From positions 1 through 11,365 of the forward strand of contig CAZPAH010000091.1 in the NCBI GenBank assembly GCA_964584495.1: 11,365 bases of DNA, in the 5' to 3' direction. This DNA comes from CAZPAH01 sp964584495 (GTDB lineage Bacteria > Krumholzibacteriota > Krumholzibacteriia > Krumholzibacteriales > Krumholzibacteriaceae). Positions 7,464 to 11,365 of this stretch are shown in pieces (the first letter of the stretch is position 1; the number at the start of each line of letters is the position of its first letter). Both the position numbers and the translations under genes were made by a program. The notes under the pieces are model-generated. The model did not search any database. It saw only the letters and a program-made list of their open reading frames with translations, and was not told where the DNA came from.

Positions 7464-8042
7464 CTAGATCTCCCCGAGCTCTTCGACTTTGTCGAGTATC
7501 ATTCGCAACTGCTTGATATTTTTTATCTTGTGAGGAAAGATGGGCAGCCGGCCGTTGGACAGCAGGCGCCAACCGAGGGGAGCATAGTTCAGAGCGTGGA
7601 GAGGATCCGCGCGAACTATATATCTTGTAAGAAGTTCCGTCTCGTGATTTCGTCCGTACTTGTTGACCATATCGACGAAATACTTCGACATGACCGACGA
7701 TCTTTTGCCCTCCTTCGCCTTGCCCTCTTTAATAGCGAGTCTTTTCAGAGCGTACATCACGTCGGTTATCTTGATATCCTTGGGGCACCTCACGGCGCAG
7801 GTATAGCAGGAAGAACAGTACCATATCGTATTGGAACCGAGTACTTCGTCCCTGAACCCTGATCTGATAAGTGAAAATATCTTCCTGGGAGCGTGATCCA
7901 TAACGGACCCCTGGGGACAGGAACCACTGCAGGTTCCGCACTGGATACATCTCTTAATCTCGTCTCCACCGGGGAGAGAATAGATCTCGTCCAGGAAATC
8001 GTGATCGAGAGTAGATTCGTAAACCACTTCTTTTTCAAGCAT
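7464..8042 (-). CDS. hdrC: Heterodisulfide reductase subunit HdrC (two [4Fe-4S] ferredoxin subunit)
   Basis: A 192-residue soluble electron carrier that links HdrA to HdrB. Two ferredoxin motifs are visible: C32/C35/C38/C42 (CIQCGTCSGSCP) and C76/C79/C82/C86 (CSSCYTCAVRCP). No transmembrane segment is present, so this is the cytoplasmic HdrC, not the membrane cytochrome-linked HdrE type. It is the first gene of the operon. The ATG is preceded by GAGAGGA at a somewhat long spacing (about 11 nt). A sigma70-like promoter lies about 70 bp upstream. The stop codon abuts the hdrB start. Confidence 0.97.
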   Translation of the reverse strand: MLEKEVVYESTLDHDFLDEIYSLPGGDEIKRCIQCGTCSGSCPQGSVMDHAPRKIFSLIRSGFRDEVLGSNTIWYCSSCYTCAVRCPKDIKITDVMYALKRLAIKEGKAKEGKRSSVMSKYFVDMVNKYGRNHETELLTRYIVRADPLHALNYAPLGWRLLSNGRLPIFPHKIKNIKQLRMILDKVEELGEI

Positions 8043-8114
8043 TTATATCGTATCCTCTCGTATTTGGGACCCTGGCGTCCTTTTCGTTAAAAAACGACAA
8101 AACCGTGACCAACG

Positions 8115-8142
8115 ATTCTACTACAAATTCTTAAAAAGTCAA
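8115..8142 (-). promoter_or_regulatory. Predicted sigma70-like promoter of the hdr-mvh-hyp operon
   Basis: On the minus strand, TTGACT (8142-8137) is followed by a 16-nt AT-rich spacer and TAGAAT (8120-8115), each matching five of six consensus bases. Transcription would start near 8108 and leave a leader of about 66 nt before the hdrC ATG. It is the best promoter I can find for the ten-gene operon; internal promoters were not recognised. Confidence 0.6.
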
Positions 8143-8153
8143 TCAAAAGTCAA
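8134..8153 (-). repeat. Tandem TTGACTTTT repeat, 11-bp period, at the -35 box
   Basis: The 9-mer TTGACTTTT occurs twice on the minus strand (8142-8134 and 8153-8145), with starts 11 bp apart, about one helical turn. The downstream copy contains the -35 hexamer; the upstream copy would lie on the same DNA face. It could be a regulator site or a duplicated -35 element; no known operator was recognised. Confidence 0.5.
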
Positions 8154-8353
8154 CGATTTTATGTTATATCTTGGTATTTTTTCGATATATCTTTACCGCA
8201 TTTTCCGGCGTCATGTTATCTTATTTTTTAACAATGCGATAGCGCCTTACAAATCCGTGTAACCGAACGTCTAGAATTTAATTGATGAAATCTGTTTTAA
8301 AAATGACTATTATTCTTTTGAACGCTTAACGGGTAATTTGAAAGGAAATTAGC

Positions 8354-9502
8354 ATGGGAAGAGGAAGATTTCATATTTTTGCCATTGTTTCGTTGTTGAC
8401 GCTCATATCGCTTTTGGCATCATGCTCCGACTCCTCCATAAAATATTATAACCTCGGTCTTGAAGCGGCCGACAGGAACGATATGGACGAGGCCATAAAG
8501 TATTGGGAAAAATCTCTTGAGAAAGGGCCCGGTGATCCGGCCACAAATTACAACCTGGGTATAGCCTACATGGGCAAGGGCGAATATAGGAAAGCGGAAA
8601 GGCATTTCCGTAGAGCTCTCGATGTGACACCGGACGATTACGAGATCGTGTGGGGACTGGGGCGTTCGCTTGAGATGCAGGGAAAATATCCGGGTGCCAA
8701 GAAAGCTTACGACTTCGCAACCAATATAAGGGCGAACTACTTCCCCCCTTACATCGGCCTCGCCTCGATTGCGATCAAACAGGGGCAGTACAGATCGGCG
8801 GAAAAGTACGCCACCCAGGCACTCAGCCTTTCTCCCCGCGACCTGGACGGGAACCTGCTTCTCGCCGAGGCCTATTACCTGCAGGGGAATCACAGGGAAG
8901 CATATGCACAACTTTTATCAATACGAAATTACTACAAGGAGAATCCGGATCTTCTTCTGCTCCTTGGCAAGGTAATGAATGCCCGTCTTATGTTCAGCGA
9001 CGCTCTGAACACCCTTCGCACAGCGAGAACTCTCGGCGGCACCAGTGCCGAGCTCTTTCTCAACCTCGGCATAGCCACCTTCGCCCTGAGGGAGTATGAC
9101 GAATCCGAAAAGTACTACCGGCTTGCCGTCTACAAGGACGATAAGCTCGTGCCCGCCTGGATCGGACTGGCTAAAGTCTATTCGCAGATGGGCCAGCTCG
9201 ATAAAGCCCTTGACGCCTGGGACAGGGCCGACAAGCTCGATAAAGGAAACGCCGAGGTCGCCCTCGGCATAGCTAACATCTACCTCAACACCGGAAGATT
9301 CGAGGAAGCCCTCAAGCTCCTCGAGCCGCTTTCGACAAGAAGCGATGCTCCGGCCCGGACGATGTACTACCTCGGACACGCATACATGAGGCTGGGGCAA
9401 AAGACAAAGGCGAAAAGGGCATTCGAGGAATTCGTCAGGACCTGGAAAGGCGACGATCAACTGATCGTTGAAGTAAAAGAGATTCTTTTCACTCTCGATT
9501 GA
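8354..9502 (+). CDS. TPR-repeat lipoprotein
   Basis: A 382-residue exported lipoprotein. After a basic start (MGRGR) comes a hydrophobic stretch (7-22) ending in the lipobox LASC, with C24 as the lipidation site; Ser25 at +2 would not act as an inner-membrane retention signal in a Gram-negative cell. The rest, about residues 29-366, is roughly ten 34-residue tetratricopeptide repeats with the usual G-Y-A pattern (for example NLGIAYMGKGEYRKAERHF). Such proteins serve as scaffolds for complexes in the envelope; no enzymatic domain is seen and the partner is unknown. The ATG has AAAGGA 7 nt upstream. It is divergent from the hdr operon, and its 3' end overlaps the convergent permease gene by 14 nt. 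Confidence 0.9.
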   Translation: MGRGRFHIFAIVSLLTLISLLASCSDSSIKYYNLGLEAADRNDMDEAIKYWEKSLEKGPGDPATNYNLGIAYMGKGEYRKAERHFRRALDVTPDDYEIVWGLGRSLEMQGKYPGAKKAYDFATNIRANYFPPYIGLASIAIKQGQYRSAEKYATQALSLSPRDLDGNLLLAEAYYLQGNHREAYAQLLSIRNYYKENPDLLLLLGKVMNARLMFSDALNTLRTARTLGGTSAELFLNLGIATFALREYDESEKYYRLAVYKDDKLVPAWIGLAKVYSQMGQLDKALDAWDRADKLDKGNAEVALGIANIYLNTGRFEEALKLLEPLSTRSDAPARTMYYLGHAYMRLGQKTKAKRAFEEFVRTWKGDDQLIVEVKEILFTLD

Positions 9503-10403
9503 AAAGGTTCAATTCCCCCGCCTCTTCTATAACGCCGGGATTGAAGTAGAGAACAACGAAAATCCCCGCCAGAAAGAAGACCCCACCTATAAGCTCGGAA
9601 ACGAGCGGCACCTCGTGCAGTATCAGAAACGCAAGGATCGTCGTGCCCGCCGGTTCTCCGAGCACACCGATCGTTACGCTGGTCGCCTTCATTCTTCTTA
9701 AGGCCCAGTTGAAAAGCGAATGCCCCGAGACCTGGCATACAACGGCCATTAAGAAACAGTAGAGATAGCTCTTGCCTGGAAGGCCCGTGAAGTGTTTTCC
9801 CGTTAAGAGCGCCAGGAGAAGAAGAATCAGTGCGGCGACAGAGTAAACGGGGAATACATAGGTAAGCAGGGAAAGCCTTTTTCTAAGCCTGCTCCCCGAC
9901 AAGAAATAGCCCGCCGCCGATATCGCTCCCAATATCGCCAGAAGGTCGCCCCTCCAGTTCCCTCCCCCGATAAAAAGATTGTTCCCCGCCATTATCGCCG
10001 CTCCTGCCAACGCGATCAGAAGACCGGCCCAGAAACTCCGATGCACTTTTTCCCGGAATACGAGGACGGTATAGACCGCGACGAACAGGGGGCTCGCGGT
10101 GACGAACACGATGCTGCTCGTTATGCCGGTATAAGAAAGGGATGTGATCCAGAAAAGGAAATGGAGCGCCAGAAGAGAACCGGCACAGACAAGAAGCCCG
10201 ATATCCCCTCCGCCGAGCACCGATACCTCCGAGCGAAAACTCGATGAGAACAATGCGGCGGGAAGAAGCAGGGCGGCGGCGAACATCATTCTGAGCGCCG
10301 CGACCACGATCGGATCTGCATCGGCAAGCTTGATGAATATTGCCGCGAATGAAATGGAAACTATTCCCGCGGCCAACGCATGGTATGTTCCCGCTCTTCC
10401 CAT
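9489..10403 (-). CDS. EamA/DMT-superfamily permease
   Basis: A 304-residue inner-membrane protein with about ten hydrophobic segments arranged as two EamA (DUF6) repeats, roughly residues 5-140 and 150-290. The family exports or imports small metabolites such as amino acids; the substrate here cannot be predicted. Family-like features are the first helix with AAIFIKLAD, the loop ADPIVVAALRMMFAA, and the second repeat ending with GEPAGTTILAFLILHE, close to the GEP..A motif of EamA domains. The frame is open 35 codons further upstream, but the ATG giving MGRAGTYHALAAG is preceded by AAGGGGAA and places the first helix correctly. It is convergent with the TPR gene, overlapping it by 14 nt, which leaves no room for a terminator between them. 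It looks unrelated to the hydrogenase operon. Confidence 0.9.
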   Translation of the reverse strand: MGRAGTYHALAAGIVSISFAAIFIKLADADPIVVAALRMMFAAALLLPAALFSSSFRSEVSVLGGGDIGLLVCAGSLLALHFLFWITSLSYTGITSSIVFVTASPLFVAVYTVLVFREKVHRSFWAGLLIALAGAAIMAGNNLFIGGGNWRGDLLAILGAISAAGYFLSGSRLRKRLSLLTYVFPVYSVAALILLLLALLTGKHFTGLPGKSYLYCFLMAVVCQVSGHSLFNWALRRMKATSVTIGVLGEPAGTTILAFLILHEVPLVSELIGGVFFLAGIFVVLYFNPGVIEEAGELNLFNRE

Positions 10404-10442
10404 CCGGTTCCCCTTTCTTGCTAGACGGGCGGAGGTTGGCTG

Positions 10443-10471
10443 ATTCTTGCAACCGTGTTGGATAGTTTCAA
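10443..10471 (-). promoter_or_regulatory. Possible promoter of the EamA permease gene
   Basis: On the minus strand, TTGAAA (10471-10466) and AAGAAT (10448-10443) are separated by exactly 17 nt, matching five and four of six consensus bases. The -10 box lies about 40 bp before the chosen ATG at 10403, which also supports that start over the longer frame. The rest of the 192-bp gap (10404-10595) holds the upstream region of the divergent gene at 10596, for which no convincing promoter was seen. Confidence 0.35.
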
Positions 10472-10595
10472 GCAGATTCTTTAGCCCGCTATAAGGCCGA
10501 TATGGCACAAATTTTGATAGCTATTCAATGTTCACTGTACCTTTTAGCTATACCGGGCAAATTGAGGAATTCCCGGTCTTGAACGGGAGTACGTC

Positions 10596-11240
10596 ATGCA
10601 TGATCTATCGACTGGAGCCGAAAATGATCGGCTAAGTAAAGAAATGACGGGCAGCATAAGAAACAAGGTAAGGGGCCTGGTGCTGTTCAGCTCGATAACG
10701 GTCGCGCTCGCTTTCGGGCTATCATTCTATTTCGCCCTCGTATGGAACCAGTCTGCGATTTCCGGGAGGTATCCCGAGCTGCTTCCCGTGGTGAGCAAGC
10801 TCAAAGGGCTGCTTGTGCTCAACACTTTCGGATTCACCGTTATCATCATCGCATCGTTTATAGTCCTCTCTCATCTTGTTACGAGCAGGATCTTCAAACC
10901 TCTCGGAAAACTCCAGAAAGATATCACCACTATTGCAAGGAACCGCATGCCGCATATTTCGAGCGAGGAAGCCCACGGCCCGTTCGCCGGGCTCGAGAGG
11001 TCTTTCGCTTCGGCCGTTTCCGTGCTCTACGAACGCGAATTGAAGGATATTAAAACCCTTGAGAAGTCGCATAAGGTGATTTCCTCTTTTCCGGGAAACG
11101 GTGCGCTCGGCGAAGAGATTCGGGCGATGATCGATGATCGCCGCGCAAGGCTCGATATGGATAAGCCTGATAACAGGCTTGAATCGGGGAGCGACACCCG
11201 GATCAGCGGTGAGGATACGGTCTTCATGCAGCCATCCTAG
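10596..11240 (+). CDS. Small two-TM membrane protein with a HAMP-like linker, no output domain
   Basis: A 214-residue protein of unknown function. A short polar, charged N-terminus precedes a first transmembrane helix (about 27-50), a short loop of about 22 residues outside the membrane, and a second helix (about 73-95). It continues as SRIFKPLGKLQKDITTIAR (97-115), which reads like the first helix of a HAMP domain including the conserved Pro102, followed by a second helix-like segment (about 127-149). The C-terminal 45 residues are charged and probably disordered. There is no kinase, methyl-accepting or cyclase domain, so it resembles the sensor half of a histidine kinase or chemoreceptor standing alone. 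GGGAG lies 6 nt before the ATG. A receiver-domain gene converges from the right, 37 bp away. Confidence 0.7.
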   Translation: MHDLSTGAENDRLSKEMTGSIRNKVRGLVLFSSITVALAFGLSFYFALVWNQSAISGRYPELLPVVSKLKGLLVLNTFGFTVIIIASFIVLSHLVTSRIFKPLGKLQKDITTIARNRMPHISSEEAHGPFAGLERSFASAVSVLYERELKDIKTLEKSHKVISSFPGNGALGEEIRAMIDDRRARLDMDKPDNRLESGSDTRISGEDTVFMQPS

Positions 11241-11246
11241 CGGAAG

Positions 11247-11258
11247 TTATTCGAATAA
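11247..11258. repeat. Perfect 12-bp palindrome between convergent genes
   Basis: TTATTCGAATAA is its own reverse complement and lies in the 37-bp gap between the stop codons of the HAMP-like gene (11240) and the receiver-domain gene (11278). It has no GC-rich stem or T-tract, so it is a poor intrinsic terminator; it might be a protein-binding site or chance. Confidence 0.3.
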
Positions 11259-11277
11259 TCCGGGGCGATAAAAGGGG

Positions 11278-11365
11278 CTATTCAAGCAGCGAGGAAATCT
11301 CGACCAGCAGGTTTCCCGTGTTGAACGGTTTGGACATTAATAGATCCGCGTTGATCGGTTCGGCG
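11278..11365 (-). CDS. Response-regulator receiver domain, C-terminal end only
   Basis: Reading in from the right edge on the minus strand, 28 codons followed by TAG encode a peptide ending LLMSKPFNTGNLLVEISSLLE. The SKPF segment carries the conserved Lys-Pro of CheY-like receiver domains (Lys109 of CheY), followed by a typical last amphipathic helix. Because the protein stops right after that helix, the receiver is the C-terminal domain: either a stand-alone CheY-like protein or a receiver at the end of a hybrid kinase. The phosphoacceptor Asp and the gene start lie outside the window. It converges on the HAMP-like gene. Confidence 0.75.
   Translation of the reverse strand, partial: AEPINADLLMSKPFNTGNLLVEISSLLE

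Larger units (their letters stand above)
8043..8353. other. AT-rich divergent intergenic region between hdrC and the TPR lipoprotein gene
   Basis: This 311-bp non-coding stretch is clearly more AT-rich than the flanking genes. It holds the hdr-side promoter, a tandem 9-bp repeat, a short leader before hdrC (about 66 nt if transcription starts near 8108), and the ribosome-binding site AAAGGA of the TPR gene at 8341-8346. For the plus strand I see only weak promoter candidates, such as a TAGAAT box at 8272-8277 with a poor CTTACA at 8246-8251 and a 20-nt spacer. No RNA gene, riboswitch or terminator stands out. Confidence 0.7.

Noticed and set aside
6690..7862. Long open frame (390 codons) on the plus strand opposite hdrB and hdrC
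   Set aside because: It lies wholly antisense to two well-supported genes, has no recognisable motif, and is explained by their codon usage.
8084..8097. Inverted repeat TCGTT-AAAA-AACGA in the hdrC leader
   Set aside because: Five AT-rich base pairs make a weak hairpin; it is not convincing as a terminator or attenuator.
10518..10551. Two TAGCTAT copies 27 bp apart upstream of the HAMP-like gene
   Set aside because: Short AT-rich 7-mers centred on a palindromic TAGCTA, without a matching promoter geometry, are not distinguishable from chance.
10563..10590. Small CCCG/CGGG hairpin just before the HAMP-like gene
   Set aside because: The stem is only 4 bp and there is no T-tract; it is likely chance.
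1..11365. Insertion sequences, CRISPR arrays, tRNA or rRNA genes, attachment sites
   Set aside because: No transposase-like frame, spaced repeat array, or recognisable RNA gene was found by reading either strand.

Overview
The window looks like a piece of a bacterial chromosome of moderate GC. The signs are Shine-Dalgarno sites, a sigma70-like promoter, a lipobox lipoprotein, a DMT-family permease and a two-component receiver domain. The species cannot be read from the sequence; anaerobic, H2-linked metabolism is inferred from the main operon.

The left 8 kb is one tightly packed minus-strand operon, running from about 8042 down past the left edge. In transcription order it holds hdrC, hdrB, hdrA, mvhD, mvhG, mvhA, a hydrogenase maturation protease, hypA, hypB and the first 29 codons of hypC. 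This is a complete soluble heterodisulfide reductase / group 3c [NiFe]-hydrogenase complex (HdrABC-MvhADG) with its own nickel-insertion and endopeptidase genes. In methanogens the complex oxidises H2 and splits the electrons by flavin-based bifurcation: one pair reduces ferredoxin and the other the CoM-S-S-CoB heterodisulfide. All cofactor cysteines I looked for are present, and junctions between genes range from an 11-nt overlap to a 55-nt gap. The oxidised (disulfide-like) partner in this organism is unknown, since bacteria normally lack CoM/CoB.

An AT-rich 311-bp divergent region (8043-8353) separates the operon from a plus-strand TPR-repeat lipoprotein gene (8354-9502). It carries a good sigma70-like promoter facing hdrC whose -35 box lies in a pair of TTGACTTTT repeats 11 bp apart.

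The right part looks unrelated to the operon. It contains an EamA/DMT permease (minus strand, overlapping the end of the TPR gene by 14 bp), a small two-TM HAMP-like membrane protein (plus strand), and the C-terminal end of a response-regulator receiver domain entering from the right edge on the minus strand. No RNA genes, mobile elements, CRISPR arrays or clear intrinsic terminators were found.
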